This document shows positions 27,473 to 35,724 of a stretch of 64,000 nucleotides of DNA, in pieces. Under the pieces are notes generated by a model that searched no databases, was not told the origin of the DNA, and saw only the letters and a list, made by a program, of their open reading frames with translations. The position numbers were made by a program, and so were the translations under genes. The stretch comes from Rhizobium rhizoryzae (GTDB taxonomy: Bacteria > Pseudomonadota > Alphaproteobacteria > Rhizobiales > Rhizobiaceae), in NCBI RefSeq assembly GCF_011046895.1, contig NZ_CP049249.1, positions 124,001 through 188,000 of the forward strand. Reading direction: 5' to 3'. Every line of letters starts with the position of its first letter. Position 1 is the stretch's first letter.

Positions 27473-28603
27473 TCAAATTGCTTCTGCGAGTGTTTTCATC
27501 GACACTTGCATGATGGATGCATGCTCTTCACGGCTGCCGCCCTTCACCTCGATGTCCGCGAGGCGGCCGGAATTTTCGACTACCATGCGACACCGTTCCC
27601 AACGGCGGGCTTCGAAGGCTTCCAGGGCAGACAATGCATTGTTGTGGCGCCCCAATTCTTGCGCCAGCACCATCGCGTCCTCGATGCCGATACAGGCGCC
27701 GGCTGCGAGGTGCGGAGTGGTCGCGTGAACGGCGTCACCGATCAGCACGACGCGACCTTTCGACCATGGACGCGGCAGCAGCATCTGCTCCAGTGGCCGA
27801 TAAATGATGTGATTTTCCGAAGAAAGTTCTGCTGCAATGTTACGAATGAGGGGCGATGGGAACCGCTCCAGAAGCGCGCGCAGCGTTTCCACGAAGGTCT
27901 CCGGTGCCACGAAATCGTTTGTTTCCCGGTCTTCCGTCAGGAACAGATAGACTTGCTCCCTGTTGACCCCGTTAAGGCCGACCTTGAGTTTCGGGCCCAT
28001 CCACATGGTTACCGTATCGATCTCAGGCGGCTTCGGCAGAACGGCGCGCCATACGGATTGACCGATGAAGCGCGGCTTCGGGGCATTTTCAAAGAGTCTC
28101 GCGCGGACTGCCGAGTACAGACCGTCTGCTCCGATTACCAGATCGTAGCGACCCACAGACCCATCGTTGAAAGTGACCTGAACGCCATCGTCATCCTGGT
28201 TGAACTCGGTGAAGGTTACCCCGAGCCTGACATTGACCGATGATGAACGGACCGCTGCGGAAAGGATACCGGCAAGCGCAGGACGCATGATGCCGCCACT
28301 GCCTGGAATATCCGCACCGGCCACGCGAGGGGTCGGAATGCGCATGATAACGCTATCATCGGCTCCCCGAATGGCGAGGCCATCGCTGGCATAGCCTTCC
28401 TCCAGGAAGCGTTCGATCAGGCCAAGATCCTTAAGGACACGCAGGGTGGAGCCGTGAAGGCTGATGCCTGCGCCGTAGGAACGCCATCCAGCGTCAATCT
28501 CGGCCAGATCGACCTCAAAGCCGTGACGGGACAGCTGCAGCGCGGCTGTCATTCCGGCGAAACCGCCGCCGATGACCAGTATCTTCTTGATTCCGGAATT
28601 CAT
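27473..28603 (-). CDS. FAD-dependent monooxygenase, salicylate-hydroxylase-like (first paralog)
   Basis: Class A flavin monooxygenase of 376 residues. The FAD motif GGGFAG is at 12-17, YDLVIGADGLYSAVR carries the DG motif, and VLIGDAVHATTPHLAAG the GD motif. Size and pattern match salicylate or 6-hydroxynicotinate 3-monooxygenase-type enzymes. ATG 28603 overlaps the Rieske gene stop (ATGA) with GGAGGAG upstream. Paralogous along its whole length to 38030-39154. It would hydroxylate, possibly with decarboxylation, the ring that the nearby VOC dioxygenase opens. Confidence 0.9.
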   Translation of the reverse strand: MNSGIKKILVIGGGFAGMTAALQLSRHGFEVDLAEIDAGWRSYGAGISLHGSTLRVLKDLGLIERFLEEGYASDGLAIRGADDSVIMRIPTPRVAGADIPGSGGIMRPALAGILSAAVRSSSVNVRLGVTFTEFNQDDDGVQVTFNDGSVGRYDLVIGADGLYSAVRARLFENAPKPRFIGQSVWRAVLPKPPEIDTVTMWMGPKLKVGLNGVNREQVYLFLTEDRETNDFVAPETFVETLRALLERFPSPLIRNIAAELSSENHIIYRPLEQMLLPRPWSKGRVVLIGDAVHATTPHLAAGACIGIEDAMVLAQELGRHNNALSALEAFEARRWERCRMVVENSGRLADIEVKGGSREEHASIMQVSMKTLAEAI

Positions 28604-28995
28604 GTTTCTCCTCCTTCGCGTGGCGGGATGACGAAAACGTCACCGGCCTGGTCCACCGCGATTTCAATGCGTGTCAGCCTCTGTCCCAGACATGGGCCCA
28701 GAATGCATTCTCCCGTGTCCATCTCGAACAATGCGTTGTGGGAATGGCAGGTGAGATGGGTGCGCTCGCCATTCAGGTATGCGTCGATTTTCCAGGCCAT
28801 CGGTGTCCCGGTGGAATAATGCGGGCAAGCGTCGAGCCAGGCATGCAGGGTTCCGTTTCGTCTCACGACGATGATCTTGCGTCTGAAGCCCGTCAAAGGA
28901 CCAAAGCCCTTTGCCTCCCCCTCCTGCACCTCTGCTGAATTGCAAAGATGCAGGCCTTCGGGCGTGTCCTGTGATTGGATCGTGGCAATCGGCAT
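28600..28995 (-). CDS. Rieske [2Fe-2S] domain protein
   Basis: A 131-residue soluble Rieske protein. Cluster ligands are C57-x-H59 and C83-x-x-H86; the gap between them (23 residues) is longer than the 15-17 usual in ferredoxins. No catalytic domain and no membrane anchor. It is coupled by ATGA to the FAD monooxygenase and lies 30 bp after the VOC dioxygenase gene. No Rieske oxygenase alpha subunit or ferredoxin reductase is visible in the window, so its partner is unclear. It might deliver electrons to, or reactivate, the dioxygenase; this is inference. Confidence 0.88.
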   Translation of the reverse strand: MPIATIQSQDTPEGLHLCNSAEVQEGEAKGFGPLTGFRRKIIVVRRNGTLHAWLDACPHYSTGTPMAWKIDAYLNGERTHLTCHSHNALFEMDTGECILGPCLGQRLTRIEIAVDQAGDVFVIPPREGGET

Positions 28996-29025
28996 GGAAA
29001 TACCCGCGTTGTCCTCTCGTGCCGC

Positions 29026-29973
29026 TCAGAGCTTGGCACCGGGAGGAGGGCCACCGCCCGGTGCCCATTTCTCACGATATTCGAACAGGACGATCTGCGA
29101 TGCCTCCGCTCCGTTCTGGGCTTCGCGCGCAACCCAGGTATCGTCGTGCTTGTCCATGTCGGCGTCGTATTCGAAATGACAGCCCAGCGGACTGTTGAAG
29201 TACCAGAACCAGTTCGATCCGAACTTGTGACGCCCCGGACCCCAGAAGCTTTGGAAACCCTTCTTCATGAAGCGCGTACCGGCCACCATGAGCTCGGTGG
29301 GACCGCCCATGTGGAAGGCGAGATGCTCGCAACCCTTCATATAGTCCGGTGTCCGGATGAAGAAGAGTGTGTGATGGTCATCATTTGCCTTTGGTCGAAG
29401 GAAGGGGCCAGCGCCGGTGAGAATGTCCGTCACGACGAAACCCAGGCGCTCGCAGTAGAATTTCTCAGCGATTTCAATATCCGGTACAAACAACACGACG
29501 TGGCTTAGCGTGCGTGGGAGAGCCGGCATTTCTTCCCAGACGCCCAGTTCATTCGGTCCGCGCTGCGCAGGCGCACCGGGTGCGTTGATCTTCTCTGCAG
29601 GCATGTCTAGTTCGCGGCGGACCGTAACCTGAAACTTGAGCTCGAAGCCGTGATCATCCTTTACTTCGATAGATCCATTCGACAGTCGGGTAACGCGCCG
29701 ATCCTTCCCAAGCTCTGCCTCGATGGCGTCGAGATCTTCGGTAGACTTTACGCCATAGACCTGCTGGCGCAGCATGTTGGACGTCGGAAGTGGTGGTGGC
29801 AATGACGGGTCGGACTTATGCCGAACAATGACGCCGGTGCCATCAAGTGTTTCAAAAAGCCCGCCCTTTTCGGTCACATCGACCGGCTTCAATCCCCATG
29901 CCGTCAGAAATTCGGTGGCAGCTGCAACGTCGTCGACTCCAAAGACCAGATAATCAGGACCCACAATATTCAT
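29026..29973 (-). CDS. VOC-family extradiol dioxygenase
   Basis: A 315-residue two-domain VOC protein. The C-terminal domain holds the likely iron triad H158 (LSHVVLF), H217 (CEHLAFH) and E268 (HFEYDADMD). The N-terminal domain keeps the fold but not the metal ligands, as in catechol 2,3-dioxygenases. ATG 29973 (NIVGPDYLVFGV) is chosen because the domain begins there; upstream in-frame codons to 30141 overlap the hydrolase gene. Second gene of the operon. Likely opens the ring hydroxylated by the FAD monooxygenase at 27473. Confidence 0.88.
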   Translation of the reverse strand: MNIVGPDYLVFGVDDVAAATEFLTAWGLKPVDVTEKGGLFETLDGTGVIVRHKSDPSLPPPLPTSNMLRQQVYGVKSTEDLDAIEAELGKDRRVTRLSNGSIEVKDDHGFELKFQVTVRRELDMPAEKINAPGAPAQRGPNELGVWEEMPALPRTLSHVVLFVPDIEIAEKFYCERLGFVVTDILTGAGPFLRPKANDDHHTLFFIRTPDYMKGCEHLAFHMGGPTELMVAGTRFMKKGFQSFWGPGRHKFGSNWFWYFNSPLGCHFEYDADMDKHDDTWVAREAQNGAEASQIVLFEYREKWAPGGGPPPGAKL

Positions 29974-30028
29974 TCTTCTCACTCCCCGTTGGCGGACCTG
30001 AAGTCCGCCCTGTAGATGTTGCAGATGC

Positions 30029-31192
30029 TCAGCCGGCGGTCGTGGAACCGCCAAGGACTTCCGCGACCCAGTCGGCGATGTAGGCCCCGGCATTGGCTGA
30101 GTTATCGAAGCTGGAATGCTGGACGCCACCGGTCCGCTCATCGAAGATCTTCAACTCGCGCTTTGGGCTGTTGACCAGCTGATCATAGGTTGCGTGCGCC
30201 CACTGAAGCGGGATCTGGCTGTCCTTTTCGCCATGGGTGACGAGGAAAGGCACCCGGATCCGGTCGAGAATCCCGTGCAGGTGCACGTTTTCGGCAATCG
30301 CCATGAAATCATCGATGTCCTTTGCGCCCCAGACCCACATCACGTGGCTCCAGTAATGCGGAACAGGAAAATTGCCTTCGCGAGCAAGGCGCTTCTTCTG
30401 GACATCTCGCCAGTCGTGGTTGGCACCCCAGACGACGCCACAGGCGAAGCGGGGCTCGAAAGCCACGGCGCGCGGGCAGTAGTAACCGCCAAGGGAAACG
30501 CCTTCCATGCCGATACGTTTGGCATCCACTTCCGGTCGGGTCTCCAACCAGTCTACCACGCGGCTTGCCCAGTGTTCGCTGTCGAAACGCGCTGTCATGT
30601 CATGCAGACGCAGGGCCTCGCCCGTGCCCGGCTGATCCACGATCAGAGAGGCAATGCCACGCTTGGCCAGCCAGGCCGGAAGACCCACAAGGAGTTTCAT
30701 CTCCTTTGTACTGTCGAGGCCGTTGACCTGGACAAGCAGCGGCTGCGGCCCCTCCACACCTTCAGCAGGCACATAGAGGGCTGAAAGATGCTTGCCTTCG
30801 TAGGGAATTTCCACGCGCCGACAGGTGGACCCGGACAGCTTGAGCCCCTTCTCGAAAGCGGCAAGGAAACGCTGGTAAAGGGCGAGACGGCCCTCCGTCC
30901 CATGGGCAAGAAGTCGTTCGGCGGTCAGCATGTAGTTGGATGCGCGGATGAGCTTGTCACCGGCCGAGATCAATCGCCCGCGTGCCTCGTCCTCCTCCGC
31001 AAGGGAAACGAGCTTGTCGGCCATCTTGATCCAGGTCTCGCGAAAGGCCTGTGTGCCGGCTGCATCAGGCGCCTTTGCTGCTTCCTGCAGCGGCGCGCAC
31101 ATTTCTTCGATCTCTCCCATACGGGCACCCATCTCGATCGAAAGATTGACCGAAAGGTTCCACACGTAATTGGTCGGAAAGTACTTGAACAT
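30029..31192 (-). CDS. Alpha/beta hydrolase, FrsA / 2,6-dihydroxypseudooxynicotine hydrolase-like
   Basis: A 387-residue hydrolase with a helical N-terminal part (about 1-120) before the alpha/beta core. Triad: S233 in GVSLGG, D324 in GEKDSQIP and H359 in GVQHSSF. This architecture matches the group containing 2,6-dihydroxypseudooxynicotine hydrolase, a C-C bond hydrolase of nicotine catabolism, and FrsA-like proteins. ATG 31192 follows GAGGAG. It is the first gene of the operon, divergent from LysR. Related to 35725-36867. C-C hydrolysis of a ring-derived 1,3-dione is plausible. Confidence 0.82.
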   Translation of the reverse strand: MFKYFPTNYVWNLSVNLSIEMGARMGEIEEMCAPLQEAAKAPDAAGTQAFRETWIKMADKLVSLAEEDEARGRLISAGDKLIRASNYMLTAERLLAHGTEGRLALYQRFLAAFEKGLKLSGSTCRRVEIPYEGKHLSALYVPAEGVEGPQPLLVQVNGLDSTKEMKLLVGLPAWLAKRGIASLIVDQPGTGEALRLHDMTARFDSEHWASRVVDWLETRPEVDAKRIGMEGVSLGGYYCPRAVAFEPRFACGVVWGANHDWRDVQKKRLAREGNFPVPHYWSHVMWVWGAKDIDDFMAIAENVHLHGILDRIRVPFLVTHGEKDSQIPLQWAHATYDQLVNSPKRELKIFDERTGGVQHSSFDNSANAGAYIADWVAEVLGGSTTAG

Positions 31193-31376
31193 ATCATCTC
31201 CTCGAAAGCGCGAAGTGCGGCGCACCCATCTGCAGGAGGGCAGTCGAGCCGCGATGCACACGGCAGCGCAGCGACCACTTATCCTCCCGGCCCGAGATGT
31301 AGCGAAAAATAAACTGTTTACAAAATTGCTTCTCTGAATGATTTGTATTTACGTTGTGAATGTCTGGGAGGGCGTC

Positions 31377-32303
31377 ATGCGATTCAAGAATCTCGATCTA
31401 AACCTGCTTGTTGCACTCGATACGCTGATACAGGTCCGGAATGTGAGCCGGGCTGCCGAAGAGATGTTCATCACCCAATCAGCCATGAGCAATGCTCTCG
31501 GACGACTTCGGGATTACTTCGATGATCCGTTGTTGATACAGGTCGGTCGCACGATGGAACTGTCGCCATTGGCGACGTCGCTTGCGGAACCGTTGCGGGA
31601 TATCATCGTCAGGATAGAGGCTGCAGTCGTCTCCACCCCATCCTTTGTCGCGGGTGAATCTACGCGCATCATGAGCCTGATCGTTTCGGATTATTCTCTC
31701 AGCACCATCATGCCGGAATTCCTGAGACTGGCATCCCGATCAGCGCCGTTCATGCAGTTTCAGTTCAAGCCGCAGCAGAATTATCCTCATGTGCTGCTCG
31801 AACGGGGGGAGGCTGACCTGCTGATCGCTCCGACGCTTTTCTGTTCGACCAACCATCCGTCGGAGGTTTTGCTCGAGGATGATCTTGTGTGTCTGGTCGC
31901 AACCAATGGTCCATTTGCCACCGCTGATCTGACGGAAGAGATTTTTCAGAGCCAGGGGCAGGTGGTGATGCAGCCGCCGAACGGAGGCGAGAGCTTTGCG
32001 CAGCGCGTCTGCACGCAGGCCGGCATCAAGATCCGGGTCGAGGTATCCACCTATTCCTTTGCGTCGATTCCACTGCTTGTTGCTGGCTCCAGCCGATTTG
32101 CGATCGTGCAACGGCGTCTGGGTGAGGCGTTCGCATCAATGGGTGATGTGAGGATCGTGCCGTCGCCTGTCGCTCTCCCAAAACTGCAACAGTCCTTGCA
32201 GTGGCACAGTTACCGAACCCGCGATCCCGCTCTTGTCTGGTTGCGGGAACAACTGCATTCCGCAGTACAGGCCATGACTGCAAGAGCAAATGGAACAGGG
32301 TGA
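31377..32303 (+). CDS. LysR family transcriptional regulator (NodD/NahR-like start)
   Basis: A 308-residue LTTR. The opening MRFKNLDLNLLVALDTLI is characteristic of the NodD/NahR/LinR branch, whose members answer to flavonoids or aromatic acids. The HTH spans residues 18-40 (VSRAAEEMFITQSAMSNALGRL). ATG 31377 follows GGGAGGG. It is divergent from the nine-gene operon ending at 22937. The 184-bp promoter gap holds an AT-rich stretch with ACAAAAT and ATTTGTA elements (about 31320-31347) that could be its site. Confidence 0.9.
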   Translation: MRFKNLDLNLLVALDTLIQVRNVSRAAEEMFITQSAMSNALGRLRDYFDDPLLIQVGRTMELSPLATSLAEPLRDIIVRIEAAVVSTPSFVAGESTRIMSLIVSDYSLSTIMPEFLRLASRSAPFMQFQFKPQQNYPHVLLERGEADLLIAPTLFCSTNHPSEVLLEDDLVCLVATNGPFATADLTEEIFQSQGQVVMQPPNGGESFAQRVCTQAGIKIRVEVSTYSFASIPLLVAGSSRFAIVQRRLGEAFASMGDVRIVPSPVALPKLQQSLQWHSYRTRDPALVWLREQLHSAVQAMTARANGTG

Positions 32304-32654
32304 AAATTAGAGTATTAATGTATTCATCCAAAAAATACCAAGCATTACAAATGTGGATTTTACAATTTATACCAAATTAAATAGGCAAGGTAGAGGGATG
32401 AGCACGTACTGATTCTCAATTGTATGTGTATCGGGGACGTAATTTAGTGATGCCGGAATCGTTGCTTGTGGCAACTGTGAAGGTAACATGATTTGCAAGT
32501 CATGACAGGACTTGGAGCCGTGCGCGCAATGCTATGCGCTGCGGCGTTCAATCATGCGCTTTTTCGTTTTCGTGGCCGGAATGGTCAGTGCGTCTACCAC
32601 TGTCGACGCAGTTACGTGGCGTGATCATCCATTGTTTTGTTGAGGAGGAATGGA
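32304..32654. other. 351-bp AT-rich gene-free stretch
   Basis: Holds no convincing coding sequence. The first half is markedly AT-rich compared with its surroundings. A small hairpin GTTGC-TTGTG-GCAAC sits at 32461-32475, followed by an imperfect palindrome ATGATTTGCAAGTCAT. The right end carries the GAGGAGGA site of the outer-membrane protein gene. The promoter of that gene must lie here. Confidence 0.5.
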
Positions 32655-33554
32655 ATGAGCAAAAGACATATCTTCAAATGCCTCGCCCTTGCTGCCCTGA
32701 TGTCGAGTTCGGCGGTCGGCGCGGTGAAGGCGGCGGAGAATGGTAATACGCAGTATGCACCGGGTTCGCCCCAGTTTTACGCCGGTGGTATTCCTCCCTT
32801 CCCGGGGCTCTATTTCCTGTCCCAGACCAGTTACTACGCATCCGACCGGACAAACGATTCCAATGGAAACGAGGTGCCGATCAAGTTCAAGGTCAATTCG
32901 CTCGCTGAGACGATGCGTTTTCTCTACATCAGCGATCTCAAGATTGCCGGTGGTGACGTCTGGGGGCAGTTGGTCGTTCCGCTGGTTCGCCTCGATCTGA
33001 CGCTGCCGTTCGGTCGTGACAAGACCTTCACGCTTGCGGATATGACCGCGACGGTCGGTGTTGCCTGGCATCTCGATCGTGCCAATACTTTCCTGGTCGG
33101 TCTCGACGTTGCCATGCCGACAGGCCCCTACAGCTCTTCGAACCTCGCGAACGTCGGTTTGAACCACTGGTCGTTCCAACCAACGATCGGCTATCACTAT
33201 CTCGATCCTCAGGGTCTTGAAATTGGAACGACGGCTCGCCTCATTTTCAATACTGAGAATGAAAGCACGGATTACCGGACGGGTACCGAATTTGTCTGGG
33301 ACTATGCGATTGGCTGGAACTTCGATAAGTGGCGGGTTGGCGCTGTCGGCTACTACCTGCAGCAGTTGACGGACGACAAGGGGCCTCGTGCGGCCGCTGA
33401 CGGTCACAGAGGCAAGGGCTTTGCCATCGGCCCGTCCATTACCTACACGTTCAATCCTGCAATGCAGATCAGTGCATCCTGGCAGCATGACATCGTGGCG
33501 GAGAACAGATCGCAGGGTGATACGATCTGGCTGAACTTCGCGACCAAGTTCTGA
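32655..33554 (+). CDS. Outer-membrane transporter, phenol-degradation MetA family (PF13557)
   Basis: A 299-residue exported beta-barrel protein. It has a signal peptide (about 1-28, ending AVKAA) and alternating beta-strand patterns with many aromatic residues, ending in a C-terminal Phe (WLNFATKF) as outer-membrane proteins do. The family (MetA/SphA-like) accompanies phenol, sphingosine or hydrocarbon catabolism and is thought to form an uptake channel. ATG 32655 follows GAGGAGGA. It lies between a LysR gene and the TetR/BKACE region, so it may serve either operon. Confidence 0.8.
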   Translation: MSKRHIFKCLALAALMSSSAVGAVKAAENGNTQYAPGSPQFYAGGIPPFPGLYFLSQTSYYASDRTNDSNGNEVPIKFKVNSLAETMRFLYISDLKIAGGDVWGQLVVPLVRLDLTLPFGRDKTFTLADMTATVGVAWHLDRANTFLVGLDVAMPTGPYSSSNLANVGLNHWSFQPTIGYHYLDPQGLEIGTTARLIFNTENESTDYRTGTEFVWDYAIGWNFDKWRVGAVGYYLQQLTDDKGPRAAADGHRGKGFAIGPSITYTFNPAMQISASWQHDIVAENRSQGDTIWLNFATKF

Positions 33555-33563
33555 TTTTCTTGA

Positions 33564-33591
33564 CAGGCCCGGTTGACGTTGTCCGGGCCTG
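33564..33591 (+). terminator. Hairpin after the outer-membrane protein gene
   Basis: Perfect 9-bp stem CAGGCCCGG/CCGGGCCTG with a 10-nt loop starting 10 bp after the stop codon. The bases after it (CATCCGTCTTGAG) have no T-run. It probably ends or stabilises the outer-membrane protein mRNA. Confidence 0.55.
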
Positions 33592-33797
33592 CATCCGTCT
33601 TGAGCTGATCTCAAGACAACCGTATGGTCCTCGCATCCTGCGCTGGGACGAACCAGCTTGGCAATTTTCAAGATTCAGCTGCTGGGGATGGCGGGCTGTG
33701 TCTCCCTCGCTTTTTTGCCCGCCCTCTTGATCATCCGGCGCACGATCGCATACTGGTCAGGCGGTAACCCCGCCAGAGACTGGAATCGAGAGTGACA

Positions 33798-34454
33798 ATG
33801 AAGCGTCAAAGCTTGCGGGAGAAAAACAAGGAAGACAAGCTGCTGCGCATCAAGAATGCCGCTTTCGACCTCTTCCTGTCCAAAGGCTTCGACGATACCA
33901 CAACGCGCGAGATTGCGGCACGTGCTGGCGTCGGCATGGGCACCGTATTCGTCTATGCCGAGACCAAGAGAGACTTGCTGTTTCTCATCGTCAACGATGG
34001 ACTCGAGCGATGCATCGAAGATTCTCGCGCCCGGATCAGCGTTGACAACTCTCTGCTGACCAATCTCCTGATAATCTTGAGGCGGCACTATCACTATTTC
34101 GCCGAGAACCCGGTATTGTCGCGAGCGGCGTTGCGTGAGATGTACTTCTATCAATCCGGCAAGCAGGCAGAACGGTTCAACAGGACGAGGCAAAGTCTGC
34201 GTCATCTGCTGTTCGAACTGATAGAAGATGCCCTTAGAGCGAAAGTCATTTCATCATCCGAGCCGGCGGACATCATCGCCCAGGTCATTTTCGCCATTTA
34301 CCAGGTGGACCTCCGTATCTGGCTTTCTGAGGCGGAACTGGACCTCGATAGTGGAGGGGACAGGTTGAGGCGTCAGATCGAGGTCGTCCTGAACGGGCTC
34401 TCTCCTGCACCCATTGCCTTGGTGATCAACGCGGATGCGCTCGGTCCGGTGTGA
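33798..34454 (+). CDS. TetR/AcrR family transcriptional regulator
   Basis: A 218-residue TetR-type repressor. The DNA-binding domain spans about residues 10-60 (KNAAFDLFLSKGFDDTTTREIAARAGVGMGTVFVYAET); the rest is an all-helical ligand domain. ATG 33798 is used; a GTG two codons earlier is possible. It lies upstream of, and in line with, the BKACE operon and next to the outer-membrane protein gene, either of which it may control. The perfect 18-bp inverted repeat pair at 34685-34747 is a candidate operator. Confidence 0.88.
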   Translation: MKRQSLREKNKEDKLLRIKNAAFDLFLSKGFDDTTTREIAARAGVGMGTVFVYAETKRDLLFLIVNDGLERCIEDSRARISVDNSLLTNLLIILRRHYHYFAENPVLSRAALREMYFYQSGKQAERFNRTRQSLRHLLFELIEDALRAKVISSSEPADIIAQVIFAIYQVDLRIWLSEAELDLDSGGDRLRRQIEVVLNGLSPAPIALVINADALGPV

Positions 34455-34834
34455 TCCAGGGCTGAATCTTCCGCATCGTCACACCTGCGCGTCTCCCCCA
34501 AGCGTGCTGACGCTCCGCGCCTGCCTGCATATTAGCCACTACCAGAAAAGGCTCTGCCGGACGTTACCTGTCCGGGCAGTCTCCTGATGCGACGCCTTAG
34601 GCGGCAGTCTGCCACAAGAGCACTAATTTGCTGCTGCCCATCGCCTGCATTTCCCTGCAGACGGAATTTAAGACAGCACGCAAAAAATTGAGCATGATCA
34701 AATTGACAGGAGGCAGACTCTATGTAATTTTTGATCATGCTCAATTTGCTGATGGAGGTCAGTTTCTGAGCAACCGGATGTGAGGCCGGTTTCGTCCGTG
34801 AATTCCATTGCGCGGACATCGGGAGGACTATTCG
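34455..34834. other. 380-bp gene-free leader of the BKACE operon
   Basis: No convincing gene. The right half carries the inverted repeat pair described separately (34685-34747). Between the arms is an AGGAGG (34708-34713) followed eight bases later by ATG directly joined to TAA (34722-34727). The BKACE site GGGAGG is at 34821-34826. A 29-codon reading frame from 34694 exists but has no ribosome site. Confidence 0.5.
34685..34747. promoter_or_regulatory. Perfect 18-bp inverted repeat pair upstream of the BKACE operon
   Basis: Left arm AAATTGAGCATGATCAAA at 34685-34702, right arm its exact reverse complement at 34730-34747, separated by 27 bp. Each arm is itself nearly dyad-symmetric (TTGA-N6-TCAA). 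The centres are 45 bp apart, close to four helical turns. The layout suits two operators bound cooperatively, for example by the TetR or LysR regulator upstream. If transcribed it would also form a strong stem. Confidence 0.6.
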
Positions 34835-35689
34835 ATGACCGAGACTTTAACGACGGCCAATGGCCGGCGAGGCGTTGCGCTCGCCGTGGCGCCAAACGGT
34901 GGCCGGCACATGAAAGTAGATCATGCTGCGCTCCCCATCACGCCGATGGAGCTTGCAGACTGTGCCCAGGCCTGCCTGCTCGCGGGAGCCAGCATGATCC
35001 ACCTTCATGTGCGCAACGAGGCGGGCCGGCATTGTCTTGACGTGCAACGCTACAGGGCTGCGCTGGATGCGGTACGGACGCGGGTAGGCGATCGGCTCAT
35101 CACCCAGATCACGACGGAATCCCTCGGTTTGTATCAGCCGGTCGACCAGATCGATCTCATTCGTACCCTCCGGCCGGAGGCGTGTTCGATTGCTCTGCGG
35201 GAGATCGCCCCGGATGCGGCGCATGAGATCGGATTTGCATCGCTTCTGGAATGGATGCGACGCGAGCGCGTGTTTCCGCAGATCATTTTGTACGATGCAA
35301 CCGATGTGGTTCGATTGCAGGGGATGCGCCAGAGGGGACTTATTCCAGCGTCTGATATCCCGGTCCTCTTCGTGCTCGGACGTTATACGGCCGGTCAGCA
35401 ATCTGCACCCGGAGATCTGCGCCAATTCATGGCAGTGGCGCGGCAGTCTCCCTTTGCGCACTGGACAGTCTGCGCTTTCGGTCGCGACGAGGCGGCCTGC
35501 GCAGTTGCGGCGGCGCTGCTGGGCGGTCACGTCCGCGTCGGCTTCGAGAACAACTTTCACCTGCCAGATGGCACGGTCGCAGCTGAAAATGCGGACTTGC
35601 TTCGCCCGGTTGCGGGAGCGTTGCAACATCTTGGACGCACTCTCGAAACGGCCGAAAGCCAGCGCGCCGCCTTGGAAGCGATCTGGTGA
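34835..35689 (+). CDS. BKACE-family beta-keto acid cleavage enzyme (DUF849)
   Basis: A 284-residue TIM-barrel zinc enzyme of the 3-keto-5-aminohexanoate cleavage (Kce) family. Such enzymes condense a beta-keto acid with acetyl-CoA and split it into a CoA thioester and acetoacetate. Zinc ligands are H56 and H58 (IHLHVR) and E238 (GFENNFH). The DHAALPITPMEL start is diagnostic. ATG 34835 follows GGGAGG. First gene of the seven-gene operon; it may process an aliphatic keto acid after ring opening. The actual keto acid is unknown. Confidence 0.92.
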   Translation: MTETLTTANGRRGVALAVAPNGGRHMKVDHAALPITPMELADCAQACLLAGASMIHLHVRNEAGRHCLDVQRYRAALDAVRTRVGDRLITQITTESLGLYQPVDQIDLIRTLRPEACSIALREIAPDAAHEIGFASLLEWMRRERVFPQIILYDATDVVRLQGMRQRGLIPASDIPVLFVLGRYTAGQQSAPGDLRQFMAVARQSPFAHWTVCAFGRDEAACAVAAALLGGHVRVGFENNFHLPDGTVAAENADLLRPVAGALQHLGRTLETAESQRAALEAIW

Positions 35690-35724
35690 TGGTGGCGAAA
35701 ACCGAAACGAATGGAGAATTGTCG

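Noticed and set aside
32625-33671. 348-codon frame opposite the outer-membrane protein gene
   Set aside because: Arg-rich shadow of a gene with a signal peptide and C-terminal Phe; no ribosome site and no domain.
34694-34783. 29-codon reading frame spanning the inverted repeat as a leader peptide
   Set aside because: No ribosome site upstream of its ATG and no regulatory codon run.
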